Source of the DNA: Boesenbergia rotunda
Taxonomy: Eukaryota; Streptophyta; Magnoliopsida; Zingiberales; Zingiberaceae
Reading direction: 5' to 3'
DNA length: 64,000 bases
NCBI GenBank assembly: GCA_024364735.1
Contig: JAGFNQ010002611.1
Span: 53,109 to 117,108 of the forward strand
The position numbers were made by a program, and so were the translations under genes. Below the pieces are notes generated by a model that saw only the letters and a program-made list of their open reading frames with translations, was not told the DNA's origin and did no database searches. Below, piece after piece: positions 1-11,224 of the stretch; position 1 is the first letter of the stretch, and each line of letters begins with the position of its first letter.

Positions 1-2115
1 GTTCTGTCCGGACAGCTGGTAAACCTGCTCAATTTAGTTATAGCAAACGAAATATCAGGTCTAGAACAATTTGTCAAATACATTAGACTACCAATTATTT
101 GGGAATATCTTAATTGAGACACAGCCACGCCACTCTTATTCTTGTGGAGAGTCTTTGAAGGATCATAGGGTGTGATTACAGATTTTATGTGGCTATAGCC
201 ATATTTCTCTAACACTTTCTCAACATAGTGTGCCTGAGAAATTGCTATTCCATTAGTTGAGCGAGTCAACTTTAGCCTTAAAATCAAATCAGCACAACCC
301 ATATCCTTCATATCAAACTTACCACTTAAGAGAGCCTTGGTCTCGTTAATAATTGAAAGGTTAGATCCAAACAGTAAAATATCATCTACATATAAACATA
401 AAATGATACATTTATCACCTTTCATTTTAGTATATACACATTTATCAGAGTCATTAATTTCAAAGCCAAATGATAGCATAGCTCTATCAAATTTTTCGTG
501 CCATTGCTTTGGGGCTTGTTTCAAACCATAAAGAGATTTTATTAACTTACAGACTTTATTCTCATTTCCAGAAACTACATATCCCTCTGGCTGATCCATA
601 TATATCTCTTCTTCGAGATCTCCATTAAGAAATGCCATTTTGACATCCATTTGATGGACCTCAAGATGATATATGGATGCCAGTGCTATCAATACTCGGA
701 TTGTAGTAATTCTAGTAACAGGGGAATACGTGTCAAAATAGTCAATCCCTTCCTTCTGTTTGAATCCCTTAGCAACCAGGCGGGCTTTGAACTTATCTAC
801 TGACCCATCAGGTTTTAACTTCCTCTTAAACACCCATTTACATCCAATGGTGGTGCAACCAGGAGGCAACTCTACTAACTCCCAAGTGGCATTAGAGATA
901 ATAGAGTCCATTTCATTTTTAATGGTTTCTTTCCAGTGCTTAGCTTCAGGAGAAGCCATAGCATCTCTATATGTCACAGGGTCACCTTCTATATTATAGG
1001 TGATAAAGTCTTGGCCTAAATCTTTAGACACACGTTGCCTCTTGCCCCTTTTCAATTCTGTACACTCACTAGATTCATCTAATCTAGAGTGACTTGAAGA
1101 AGGTACATCCACTAAGGATAATGAGACCTCTATGGAGGCAGTGTCATTTCTAGTAGGAGTACTAGAGATAGACTGAGGTGTTCTAGTCTTCATAGGAAAT
1201 ATATCCTCAAAGAATGTAGCATCACGAAGCTCAACAATAGTGTTTGCATCTATTCCAGAAATTTCTGATTTAATAATCAGAAACCTATATGCAGAACTAT
1301 TCTGAGCATAACCCAAGAAGACACCATCTACAGTCTTTGGACCAAGTTTTTTCCTTTTATGTTCAGGTACTAGCACTTTTGCAAGGCACCCCCACACTTT
1401 TAGGTATTTCAAACTTGTCCTTCGACCTTTCCAAAGTTCATATGGGCTTTTATCCATTGACTTCATAGGTACTCTATTTAACAAATGACAAGCAGTGTTC
1501 CCCCCACAAGAAGTTGGGTAACCCAGAACTTCCTAACATGGAATTAATCATATCTTCAAGGGTTCGGTTTTTACGTTCTGCTACACCATTAGATTGAGGA
1601 CTATATGGAGCAGTGACCTCATGAATTATACCTGAATCTTGACAGAATTTTTGAAACAGGTTTGAGGTGAACTCTCCACCCCTATCAGACCTTATCCTCT
1701 TAATGGTTTGGTTTGTTTGATTTTCAGCTTCAGATTTGAAGATCATAAATTTATCTAAAGCTTCATCTTTAGTTTTCAGCAAATAAATATAGCAATAACG
1801 AGAGTAATCATCAATGAAGGTAATGAAATACCTTTTATGGTCTCTCGTTATTAAACCGTTAAACTCACAACAGTCAGTATGAATTAATTCTAAAATATTA
1901 GAATTTCTATCAACTGATTTGAAGGGTTTACGGGGCTGTTTATATTGCACACAAACTTCACATTTTTTCTTATCATTTATGGCATGCTTAGGAATCATGT
2001 CAAGATTCATCATCCTTTTTATAGTTTGAAAATTAACATGTCCTAATCTATTATGTCATACATCATAAGACTCAATGTTATAAGAACAACCAATATCACT
2101 AATTTTATTGATATC
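1..2115 (-). pseudogene. copia integrase and reverse transcriptase, broken and partial
   Basis: After the frame change near 2115, a GAG-pre-integrase stretch (HNRLGHVNF) follows an in-frame TGA at 2056-2058. The integrase core is readable at 1474-2013, with CEVCVQ zinc-binding cysteines and catalytic positions in HTDCCEF, SDRGGEF and VAERKNRT. A small deletion near 1495-1505 shifts the frame. From there to the window edge the frame is open, covering the reverse transcriptase: KARLVAKGF, HQMDVKMAFLNG, YGLKQAPKQWH and the catalytic YVDDIL (about 375-395). The sequence ends at SRPDISFA and following residues, before RNase H. Confidence 0.9.
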
Positions 2116-3392
2116 GTATTTTCAACATTGAGTTTAAATAAACCTTCATTAAGGTAACCCTTTCCAATAAAGGTTCCTAAATGTAACAATATAACTTTAT
2201 TACATTTGAAGTTTAGCTCATAACCAGCACGAACTAATTTTGACCCGCTAATCAAATTTCGTCGGACCGCTGGAACATGATGCACCTCATGCAGTGACAG
2301 GACCTTCCCTGAGGTAAACCTCAAGTCAACTCGTTTAATCCCTAACACTCTGGCTGCAGAATGATTCCCCATGGTTACGGAAGTGCCTTCAATTACCTGA
2401 TAAGTAAGGAATGCAGAACGATCAGCACAACAGTGCACATTAGCACCTGTATCAACCAACCACTCATTGGGTTGATAAATCAAATTTAGTTCGGGGTTAA
2501 TGGAAACAAACCCATTGCTGGTGCTGGTCACAACATTGACCTGCGCCTTGGTGTTGGGTACATTGCCTTGGTTCTTTTTCTTGTCCTTCCGCTCAGGACA
2601 GAATTTGGCAAAATGTCCAACTTGTCCACAAGCCCAGCACGACCTAGTCCCATGCTTCTTCTGAACCTTTGGTTTGGGTTTCATTTTATTCTTCATTTTT
2701 TGATTTTTTAATTTGTTCTTGTCAGAAGAGACTACCACATTTGCCTTTGGAGCAAAATCCATAGGCATCCCCTTATCATCATCCTTATGTTGCTTCCGAT
2801 GTTCTTCCTCGATATTTAAGACAATCATTAAATCTTCAAGAGAGATTTTACCTCTCCTGTGTTTAAGTGTCATGCCAAAATCTTCCCAACTCGGAGGCAA
2901 CTTTTCGATGATAGACAAGACTTGAAGCTTCTCGGGTATCGGCATATCTCCCTCATCAAGACCGTGAATCAAAATTTGAAATTCATGGGTCTGCTCAATG
3001 ACAGATTTACCCTCAACCATTTTGAAGTTTAAGAACTTCCCCACGGTGTACTTCTCTAAACCAGAGTCCTCGGAGTTATATTTTTTATCCAAAGATTTCC
3101 ATAACTCTTTGGCCGAGGTTGTAGAGCAGTACACATCGAATAGTACGTCTGAGAGGGCAGACAGGATTCTCCCATGACAGAGATAGTCCCTCTGTTTAAA
3201 CCTCTCGGTGGAAGCACTACGGGCAGGTTCTTCTTCATCAAATGAAGGAGGATCTGATTCTATAACGGAGAAAAGCCCCAGCGTAGTAAGCCAAAATTTC
3301 ATTCATTGTTGCCAACGTTTGAAGTTTTGCCCGGAAAACCTCTCGGGTTTGGCGCTAGCCTCATCAGACCCCGACATTCTAACATTTAACAT
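2116..3392 (-). pseudogene. copia gag and protease, broken
   Basis: The likely gag start is the ATG at 3392-3390, giving MLNVRMSGSDEAS followed by the RWQQ/MKFWL region typical of copia gag. An in-frame TGA (plus coordinates 3303-3305) interrupts it just before MKFWLTTLG. Downstream are a CCHC zinc knuckle (CWACGQVGHFAKFC) and the aspartic protease core WLVDTGANVHCC. Near 2105-2125 the frame changes, so the protease no longer reads into integrase. Gag packages the RNA and the protease matures the polyprotein; this copy can do neither from an intact frame. Confidence 0.88.
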
Positions 3393-4375
3393 GTCTACTT
3401 AGGTGCAATCAATTATCTAAAATTGTAATAAATGTAGCAATATTTAACATGCACCAAAGCAGTAGACAATAACTATAGATATGCGGGAATCTGAAAAGTA
3501 AAGAGCCGAGTTAGATTATAGTTATCTGGTTGAAGCGCCGGCGTGCCGACTGTCTTTAGAGAATTGATTGCCGCCCTACGGTGCAAAGGCTCCTGGCAAA
3601 ACTCCCCCAAGATCCGACAACCACGCAGCGTCGTAGGTGCACTCCAAGATGATCGCTGCCCGCGGAGACAACCTCAGATCGCACAAGGCGAAGCCTCAAG
3701 ACCCAAAACCGAAACAGGAAGAGAAAAGAAATTTCGAGAAGGAGACGATGCTCGCTCGAAGAGGAGAAGAGAAGAGAAGCAAGCAGTGAATGAGATCTCT
3801 ACTTCTTCCCCTTCTTTAGTGAATGAGATCTCTACTTCTTCCCCTTCTTTTATAGATCCGAAGAGGCACTGATTGCCTCTTCGCATTTGCGCCGCTGCCT
3901 CCAGGAGTCGCGCCGTGCGCGACTTTGAGGAAAGACGCAACTTCTCAAAAAAATAAAAGAAAAATAAAATAAGAAATAAAATTAAACCAAACCAAATTGG
4001 TTTAGAAAACCAGACCGAAATCTGCAAAACCAAACCGGGCCGCCCGCAAGCGCGAGGTTCATGGGCTGGGGATTTGCACCCCCCCTGCGCGCAATAATCG
4101 CGTGCGTCGCGCCCGGTTTATGGATTTCCGGCCCAGACCCCCTGAAACCACCTGATTTGGGCTCAACCCGCGCATGCGTGTAGGTCCCCCTAAGCCATCT
4201 AAGCATGGTAGGAATGACTTGATATATAAGGCATTCCAACTCTCTTGGCTTAGCAATGTGGGACTAAACACATACACATCTCCTTCAATATAATTTGAAA
4301 TTCTTAACAAAAATCAACATCATTTCCTCTAGCTTTTTGCTCTCCCAGCGGTTAGTCCGTAGACGAGCGAACCTC
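3393..4375 (-). other. Untranslated leader of the copia element
   Basis: About 1 kb between the primer-binding site and the gag start. It is GC-rich in part and has no convincing coding capacity. It contains a 33-bp exact tandem duplication at about 3786-3850 (unit starting GTGAATGAGATCTCTACTTC). Short open frames here show no retroelement motifs. Confidence 0.6.
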
Positions 4376-4387
4376 GCTCTGATACCA
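4376..4387 (-). other. Primer-binding site, initiator tRNA-Met type
   Basis: The minus strand reads TGGTATCAGAGC, the usual plant LTR-retrotransposon primer-binding site complementary to the 3' end of initiator tRNA-Met. It sits two bases inside the LTR end at 4390 and fixes the orientation of the element. Confidence 0.9.
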
Positions 4388-4389
4388 CT

Positions 4390-5500
4390 TGTTAGGACCT
4401 TGACGTTTAGCTAGAGGAGGGGCGTGTGAATAGCTTCTTTTCGATTTTCTTTCTACACGTGTTAGCAAGCCCAAGCGGAAAACTTAAATATACACTAAAA
4501 CAATGCTAACACCAAACCTTTACGTGGTTCGGAGATGATACTCCTACTCCACGGCTGTCCGTAAGGTGGAAGATCCCGATACGTGGGAGGATGACTTCCC
4601 GGAAGACCTCCGGCTAGCTCTTGTCACTCCTTGTGGGTCGAGAAACCTCACCACAATCCCTTGACAACTTCAGAGCACTTGTAGGCTACTAACATGCTTT
4701 ACCTAAGCTTGTTTCGCCAACTCTTTCCCAGCTAAACCAAACTCTCTTAAATAGAGCTCATAGTTGAAAAGAGTCGTTACCAGTCGACTGGTCCATTTGG
4801 ATCAGAATGTTACACACCGACGCTTTGCATTCTAGTCGACATCAGTCGATTGATCACATGATCAGTCGACTAATCTTTCTGTTTACTTCATCAGTCGATT
4901 GATTCAAGCATCAGTCGACTGGTCCACCCCTAAACCAAGGGTTTCCCTTCCCGATTATAATTCTCTCAGCACTCGGACCCTCACGACTCAGCTGACCCTT
5001 CATCCAACAGCCTCGACCTGTTGCCTTCAAGTCTTCTTCGACTTTGACTCTCGTCCCTCGGATGCATGCAAGCCCACGGCTCGTCTGCCCATGTCATCCT
5101 TCGCGTATGCCTCAAAGTGCGCTTCCCTCGACTCATCGTTCCCGCTTCCAGCAGCCTCGACCTGTTGCCTTCAAGCCTTTTTCGACTTTGGCTCCCGTCC
5201 CTCGGATACATGCAAGCCCACGACTCGTCTCCCCATGTCATCCTTCGCGTATGCCTCAAAGTCCTCTTCTCTCTGCTCATCGTTCCTGCTTTGTCCACGG
5301 TCCCTCGGATGCATGTAAGCCCACGGCTCGTCTTCTCATGCCATCCTTCACCGAACCCAAAGCCGTCCAACTAAGTCCATGTGTATCCTGCAAACCTGCA
5401 CACTCAAATACACATATCAAACACGAGAGCGAACCTAACTTAAACCCTTTGCTCAAACATCAAAACACATGGTTACTCCGGACCATAGATTGCCCCAACA
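4390..5500 (-). repeat. 5' LTR of the copia element (1111 bp)
   Basis: On the minus strand the segment begins TGTTGGGGC and ends CCTAACA, giving the TG...CA ends expected of an LTR, and it stops two bases before the primer-binding site. Inside it, a unit of about 144 bp is repeated 2.4 times (5008-5348), and variants of the palindromic motif ATCAGTCGACTGAT recur between 4780 and 4925. A TATA-like CTATTTAAG lies on the minus strand near 4745-4755. The partner LTR is outside the window, so LTR divergence and the TSD cannot be judged. Confidence 0.85.
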
Positions 5501-6440
5501 GTAGGGACTTCGGATGGTCTAGTGTCTCTCTGTGTCAACTTCTATAGCATGTCTCTATAAAGTTTTGAGTAGTAGTTGTTCCATTTTGTTTTTTAAATTT
5601 GCCTTGTAGTCTCCTTCGAACATACCTCTTCTACAACAATAGATTTTTAAAATTAGTATAATGTTAATTTTATACTAAAAATATACTTTATATTCAAAAT
5701 AATTATAAAAAATTTATCATAACAAAAGTCCTTCGTGTCTTTCATGTCTTGGTCTATGAGCCGCTGTGTAGTACCAGATCGTGACAATCATTCTTTAAAT
5801 CTTTTCGATAGATATGGAAAAATATCATGTATGAGATATAAATAATAAATAAAAAAATAGATTATGTACTGGAATAATTACTAAATACATAAAAACTTGC
5901 CAATCACCGACAACCCTTAAAATAATTTGGTCACCACGTGCTCTATTTCGTTGCTGCATAACTATATATATGCAAAATCACAACATAAGATATTCACATT
6001 TGAAATAATAATATCTTCTAACTATATATGCAAAAGTATAATTATAACATCTTCTAACTACAGACATTAAAAAAATTCATATAATTTATAATGACATTGT
6101 TATTAATTTTTATCCACCTAATATAATTCTAAATCAACTAAATTAATATTTTATAAGTTCTCATCGCTAGACTCCATTGGTACATCAACCTCTTTATTAC
6201 TAGATATCTCTCCATCATCTATTTACTCATAAGTGGCATTAATTAACATCGATAAATAATTCTAACTTGGTTTGTATTTCTGAATCAACTAAGTGTATCT
6301 CAACTTCTTCATTTTAATATGCATTATGGTTTTAGCAGTTATGGTGTTCGACATTTTTATGGTCGATCGAGGCTTTATTTGATATTCTGCTAACCATTCA
6401 CTAGGACTTTTTCTCTTCGTATGGTATCCAAGATAGAATA
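5501..6440. other. AT-rich intergenic DNA
   Basis: About 0.9 kb flanking the copia LTR. It is AT-rich with short homopolymer runs. I see no coding exon, RNA gene or clear element boundary. Confidence 0.5.
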
Positions 6441-7310
6441 CTTGACCAGTTTATACCGCGAAGATGAAAGACACTGATGGGGTTGAGCACCCCATGGTCG
6501 ACATGTGGATTGAGGAAGCTATGTGACAAGATCCACCGAGTCTGGATGACTCTTTTTCTCTGACTCCCGAGACCCCCTTAGAAAGGTAGACTCCCGAAAC
6601 CACCTCAGGCAGGCCTATTCCTGAGATCGCCCCGGAGGTCATATGCCCGAGATCACCTCGGGAGGTCAGGTCCTCGAGATCGCCTCGGGAGGTCAGGTCT
6701 TCGAGATCATCTCTGGGTAGCGGACGCTCGGGACCCCCCGGGCCAAAAGACCCCGAGATCACCTCGGAGTAGCAGAGCCCAAGGATCATCCTATCCGGTA
6801 GCTTGACCTCAAGTAATCGTCCCCTTTCTCTGGATCTGTGGATAATTACTACTAATAATTAAGAGATAATCATGACCCATAATACGCGACCATTAAAGTC
6901 TTAATTATTGCAATGATCCGAATTTAATAGTTGCGAGGATCGTTACAAGGATTATCCAGTAACCGACAATTGAGGAGACGTGGAGAAAAACGTGGGGACA
7001 CGTGTGACTGCCGACTCAGGTATAAAAGGTACTCTAACCCCCAGGTAAGGGGGTTACGCTCATTCTGACTCACACTTCTCCAATTATTTCTTTCTCTCTC
7101 TCTTTCAGAGACTCTCGTACTGGCTTGATCGTTGAAGTGGGGGCTCCGCCGGACAATCTCTGGCGTGTTCCTATTAACACTCGTGTTAATCTCGCAGGGT
7201 GAGAGCTCTTTCTCTCTCATCATCATCTTCGTGGGCTGAACTCTAATAACTAGTTATTGACGTCGATTCCTTTAACAAACACAAACTTGTTAAATTTTTT
7301 ATTTATATTA
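6441..7310 (+). repeat. LTR-like fragment with TATA box
   Basis: A TATAAAAGG box at 7021-7029 is followed by a pyrimidine-rich stretch and a CTTGATCGTTGAAGTGGGGGC-like segment (from about 7122). This resembles the R/U5 part of LTRs of Ty3/gypsy TAT-type elements. Upstream, a roughly 31-bp unit (core CTCGGGAGGTCAGGTC) is imperfectly repeated at 6590-6730. No partner LTR or TSD was found and the limits are approximate. It may be a solo or truncated LTR. Confidence 0.45.
6590..6730. repeat. Imperfect tandem repeat, ~31-bp unit
   Basis: Repeats of a GC-rich unit containing GAGATCNCCTCGGGAGGTCAGG occur within the LTR-like fragment. The copies have drifted, so this is an old minisatellite-like array rather than a coding sequence. 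Confidence 0.6.
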
Positions 7311-7931
7311 ACCTCAACTAAATTGTTACAATGACTTATTATGAATACTTATTCTAATTCTTGATAGTAATAAAACATAAGCAATCCTAAGTCATGCAAT
7401 CTCTTACTCTCACAGCAATTCACTCAGAAGCTATTTTTGTCATAAGATACTCATCACAGTAAGGCAGTACTTTTGAGTAACATAAATTCGTAAAGGTGCT
7501 GTAATTTAATGGTTACGACATGGTCTTTTTAAAAACATTTCACTGTTCAGCGACGGCCAAACACTACCGAGCACTTCTCGACGGGGGTAGCATTGCCGAC
7601 CACGCCTGAGCACTATCGGTCGCAACCGAGCAATGTCATTAGCGGGTGATCCTGTCGACAAGCGAAGATCGATTCTTCTACGGATGACTCGGTCTGGCAA
7701 AGGTGACCCGGTCTGCTATAACCCGGAGATCGGGGACGGGCTCAAACAGGAGTCCGGCTCAAGAAGCTCGACTCGGACCAAAAAAGGGGATTATAAAGTA
7801 GTGGCGTGGTTGCAAAATGGTAACAATCCCCTCTACAGAGCCATATGGGAGGTTTATATAGGGAAGAGATAACTATCTGCTGTGTCAGAGCTGGCATATC
7901 TCATTAAAGGAGGGCCAGTTGACAGATGGTG
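7311..7931. repeat. LTR-like or intergenic repeat left of the CACTA insertion
   Basis: This segment includes GC-rich phrases such as CATTGCCGACCACGCC/CACTATCGG that resemble those at 12300-12400, on the other side of the CACTA element, and a TATA-like TTTATATAGGG near 7853. The two flanks probably belonged to one older repeat that the CACTA element split at 7929-7931. There is no convincing protein-coding content. Confidence 0.4.
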
Positions 7932-8190
7932 CACTATGTGAATTTTATTCATAGACTTCGTCACTGTTTACTTCGGCAATTATTACTTACGAAGTAATAT
8001 ATGATAATTAACTTCAATAATAAATTTAATGAAGTAAATATCATGTTATACTTCGTAGGTTAGAAAACGCGGGCCTCGCTTCTACTTTTATTTGATGTTT
8101 TACTTCGTTATAATTATTTGATGGAGTAATAAGTCACAAAATAAAATTGATATGTACAAGTACTGAAGTAATAAATTTGAATCGGTTCAA
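7932..8190 (+). repeat. CACTA left terminal and subterminal repeats
   Basis: The terminal CACTA is followed by repeated ACTTCG, TTACTTC and CGAAGTAA words within about 250 bp. These mirror the right end. In this family such words bind the element's transposase; here the function is inferred from position and repetition. Confidence 0.75.
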
Positions 8191-8479
8191 ATATTATTTC
8201 CCCTCGTAATAAGTTGAAGTGCCTTATAATTTTCCACCGTTCCTTTTCTAAAACCCTATGTGCATTCCTCCTCAATCATCCCCTCGAGGCACTTCCGCGC
8301 GCCTCCACATTGCCTACCATGATCGATTCATACCTAGCGACGCCGAATCCAACTTCACCCTCTTCGGCGTCTCGTCCCAACCTTCCGCCTCCTCGATCAT
8401 CTTTTCGACAATTGATTTGTTTCTTCATCTTCATTTCATGAGGGTTTCCTGGATCATTGATCAGTTTTGTGCCAGGTCT

Positions 8480-9040
8480 CGCCGTGAAATGGGTGGAATT
8501 GAAGGCGAATGCCCCAAAGAAGGTCGACAACAAGTGCGGATCTCTAATCGATTTTTATTTACTTGTTTAGTCCATTAGTAAACCCTAGGATTCTATGGTT
8601 TGTGATATAACCTGTATTTTCTTGATTTTGTTGATATGATGTTTCTGTTTTTAAACTTCTGAAGGCTTGCTGTTAGGAAGCGATTGGAGTGAGCGAGTAA
8701 GAAGCTGAGGAACACCAAGGCTGAGAATGATCCTAACAAGCCTAAGAGATCCCCTAGTGACTTCTTTGTGTTTATGTGAGTTTATTAAGGTCTATATTTT
8801 ATTTCATGTGATCACCTTGTTGATTCATGCTTGGATAGGCACGACAGAGTTCAACAAAACTTTTAAAGAAAAGCATCCCAACAACAAATTTGTGTCCGTG
8901 ATAAGATTCCTCTTTGTTCTTACTTTCTCTTCCTATTTTGCTTGTGCGTTCTTATTGGCGCATGTTTCTAATTGTTATTGAATTAAAATATTTTGATGTA
9001 AATAGGTCGGTAAAGCTAGTGGTGATAAGTGATTTAAAGG
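8480..9040 (+). pseudogene. Captured HMGB (HMG-box chromatin protein) gene fragment
   Basis: Exon-like pieces separated by intron-like DNA read as a plant HMGB protein. About 8490-8540 has a lysine-rich start (KANAPKKVDNK-like). 8664-8775 encodes RLAVRKR, then DPNKPKRSPSDFFVFM, the start of the HMG box. 8839-8900 encodes EFNKTFKEKHPNNKFVSV. From 9006 comes VGKASGDK, followed at once by TGA where the family has tryptophan. The donor after 8900 reads ATAAG instead of GTAAG. HMGB proteins bend DNA in chromatin; this copy is truncated inside the box and not functional. Retained introns point to capture at the DNA level rather than through mRNA. Confidence 0.8.
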
Positions 9041-9354
9041 TATGTGGTAAGATTCCTCATTAAATCTTGCAGAAAATCATAATAAAACTCAAGTTTACCT
9101 TCTCTTTACATATCTAAATTGATTTATGTGTTGGATAATATTGCTTAAGTAGTGAATGAACAGAATTGTTATTCCTAACCATTGTTTCCAATTGAAAGTT
9201 AGTCAAGATCTTCATTGCTCATGTATGGTGGGGCTTCATTCAAATTATGTATAGATTTACTTGACACACTTCAGTTGGTTCAAACCTTCACTTCTTCTGT
9301 AGCTATATTTTTGTTTTGTGAAGCTTTCTTAAACCTAGACCTTTTCAACTTCAG

Positions 9355-10154
9355 GTGGAAATTCACACCATCAGACTTCCTACGAATACTACTATAGCCG
9401 ATGTAATCAACGACCTCAAGACCAAGGTAATTACATGTATGTGATGTGGTTATTATCTTCTTGAATATGCAATTTATGATGGAAGAAAGAGAGTTCACTA
9501 GTTGTTGCATTGATCTTATTGTTTTAATGCTGCTTTATTTATGGCTTACAGTTTTTTATGATTCTTTTTTCTCATTTAGGTTGAAGTCTGTCGATCTGAT
9601 GCTGAAGTCAGACTGCTTGAGGTTTTCTTTCACAAAATCTACAAGGTAACTTTTTGTTATTGATGTTGTTAGAGGAAAATTCAAAAGCTCACATAAGCAT
9701 GGTTATCTATATGAGATTGGTCCATAAAATTAACTCTCTGCTCAACTACAGTTGTTAGGTATAGAGGTTGAGCTTTACCTTGTCCAATTTCAAGCCTTTT
9801 AGCTGATATTTGTGTCATATATTTTAAATGTGAGAATGTGCTTACGCATGAATGTTTTTTTTTCTAGTGTGTATTGGTTTTTGATAGATATTTTAAAGTT
9901 AAATTCTATCCTAGTTAAAATTGAAAACATTAATGATCAGTATTGGAATTTATGTGCAGCGGAGGTGATGCTTTTAATGTATTTGTTGTTTTTATATTTT
10001 TTGTTGATGTTTGTTATTATGTTGTTTTATGCTCTAGTAACGAGTCTAATGAGTATCATCCTTCTAGATTCTAGAAGAAGAGAAAAGTCTTGGGCTTCAT
10101 GATCGCATGATTCATGTTTATCACTTTACTAGAGATTCTAATCAGAATCAAATG
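9355..10154 (+). pseudogene. Captured UBP12/UBP13-type ubiquitin protease gene fragment
   Basis: Four exon-like pieces, with splice-site-like borders, match the C-terminal region of plant UBP12/13 (USP7-like) deubiquitinases. 9355-9426 has TTIADVINDLKTK. 9580-9645 has VEVCRSDAEVRLLEVFFHKI. About 9915-9964 has KIENINDQYWN. About 10068-10154 has EEEKSLGLHDRMIHVYHF then TRDSNQNQM. The full family protein is over 1000 residues with a MATH and a UCH catalytic domain; only this non-catalytic stretch is here. As with the HMGB piece, introns are kept, so genomic DNA was captured. No function is expected from the fragment itself. Confidence 0.82.
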
Positions 10155-10669
10155 GTAATTTTAGTAAGTTTGAGTTCTCATTTTATTATATCTTCACAAA
10201 GTAGAATGGATTCATTTTTCTTTTCTAATAATTAAAATCTGGTATAGTTTATGTTCTCCAACAAAATTCCTGTATATTTTCATTTACCTATATTATAATA
10301 TTTATCTCAACATGGTTTCTAAGCTTTACAGCATGAAATTTTTTCTCAACAAAGTTTCAGTCTATGGTTGCAACTTAACAGATAGGTTAGTCTTTCCCTC
10401 CCTTCTGTTGGTCTCTTTCTCTCATGAAGATGTCAAGATTTTATAGTTTTCTTTTGACATATTATAATCTTTTTAGAGTAAAACCACACTTTACTCAATC
10501 TGTCAAAACTTGTAGCTATTCTTCTCCTCATTTTGTATGTTCTTGCTACTGTGTACAGATTAACAAAGCTTCCAAATTGTTAAATACTTTATTTTTATTG
10601 CAACTATGATCTTGATTTCAAGATACGTAACGTTCTTTCCTTCTTAACTAATTCCCTCTGTTCTTATGC

Positions 10670-10985
10670 AGAATCTTGCCCGATAAAGTGCAGGCTTTAG
10701 AAGGTATAAAGTGGTTCTATTGAATGTGGAGATTGTGTGATGAGGCACATGAAAGAGATAGTTGAATGTGAAAATCCACAGTTGAAGAAGATGGTAATAT
10801 TTTTTTATTATATGCTTTGGTTTATGATTGAGATAAACTATTACAGTTGGATGAATCTAATACATTTTATATTTTTGCATAAAAGTTTGCAGGAACAATC
10901 AAGAATCAATATTACCAACAATCCGAATATGATGATTTCAGAAGTAAATGGAGTGAATTCGTCTACTCATATGTAGGTGTCTAAA
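10670..10985 (+). pseudogene. Ulp1/C48-like protease C-terminal exons inside CACTA
   Basis: 10670-10794 includes SIECGDCVMRHMKEIVE, resembling the block around the catalytic cysteine of Ulp1-like (C48) proteases (usual form ECGYYVMR). Stops precede it in the same frame. A second piece from 10893 reads YYQQSEYDDFRSKWSEFVYSYV before a TAA at 10983-10985, a C-terminus typical of the C48-like proteins carried by plant CACTA and MULE elements. It is probably the remnant of the element's own accessory gene rather than a captured host gene. Confidence 0.65.
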
Positions 10986-11224
10986 TTGGTGGTGTACTTA
11001 GGATACATATTTTGTTCTTTCATTATGGATTTTGGATATATTTGTGGATATATATTTTGGTTATATATACTTGTGGATTTGTGGATATAAACTTGTGTAT
11101 TGATGAATTCGTTGATATATATTCATCATTTTGAATGGATAATTGTTTAATCTAATTAATGCATTTAAGTTGTATATATGTATTGGAATATAATTGTATA
11201 ATAAAATATTGTTTAATTTTAATG

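Larger units (their letters stand above)
1..5500 (-). mobile_element. Ty1/copia LTR retrotransposon, decayed, cut by left window edge
   Basis: Read on the minus strand, the order is LTR (4390-5500), primer-binding site complementary to initiator tRNA-Met (4376-4387), a leader of about 1 kb, gag with a CCHC knuckle, aspartic protease, integrase and reverse transcriptase. Integrase before reverse transcriptase is the Ty1/copia order. The RNase H region and the second LTR lie outside the window. The coding part carries at least two in-frame stops and two frame changes, so this copy cannot make its own proteins. The Tork/SIRE-like lineage is only my impression from the gag and LTR style. Confidence 0.93.

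Noticed and set aside
4899..5547. Overlapping open frames on both strands
   Set aside because: They arise from the 144-bp tandem repeat inside the copia LTR and show no protein family.
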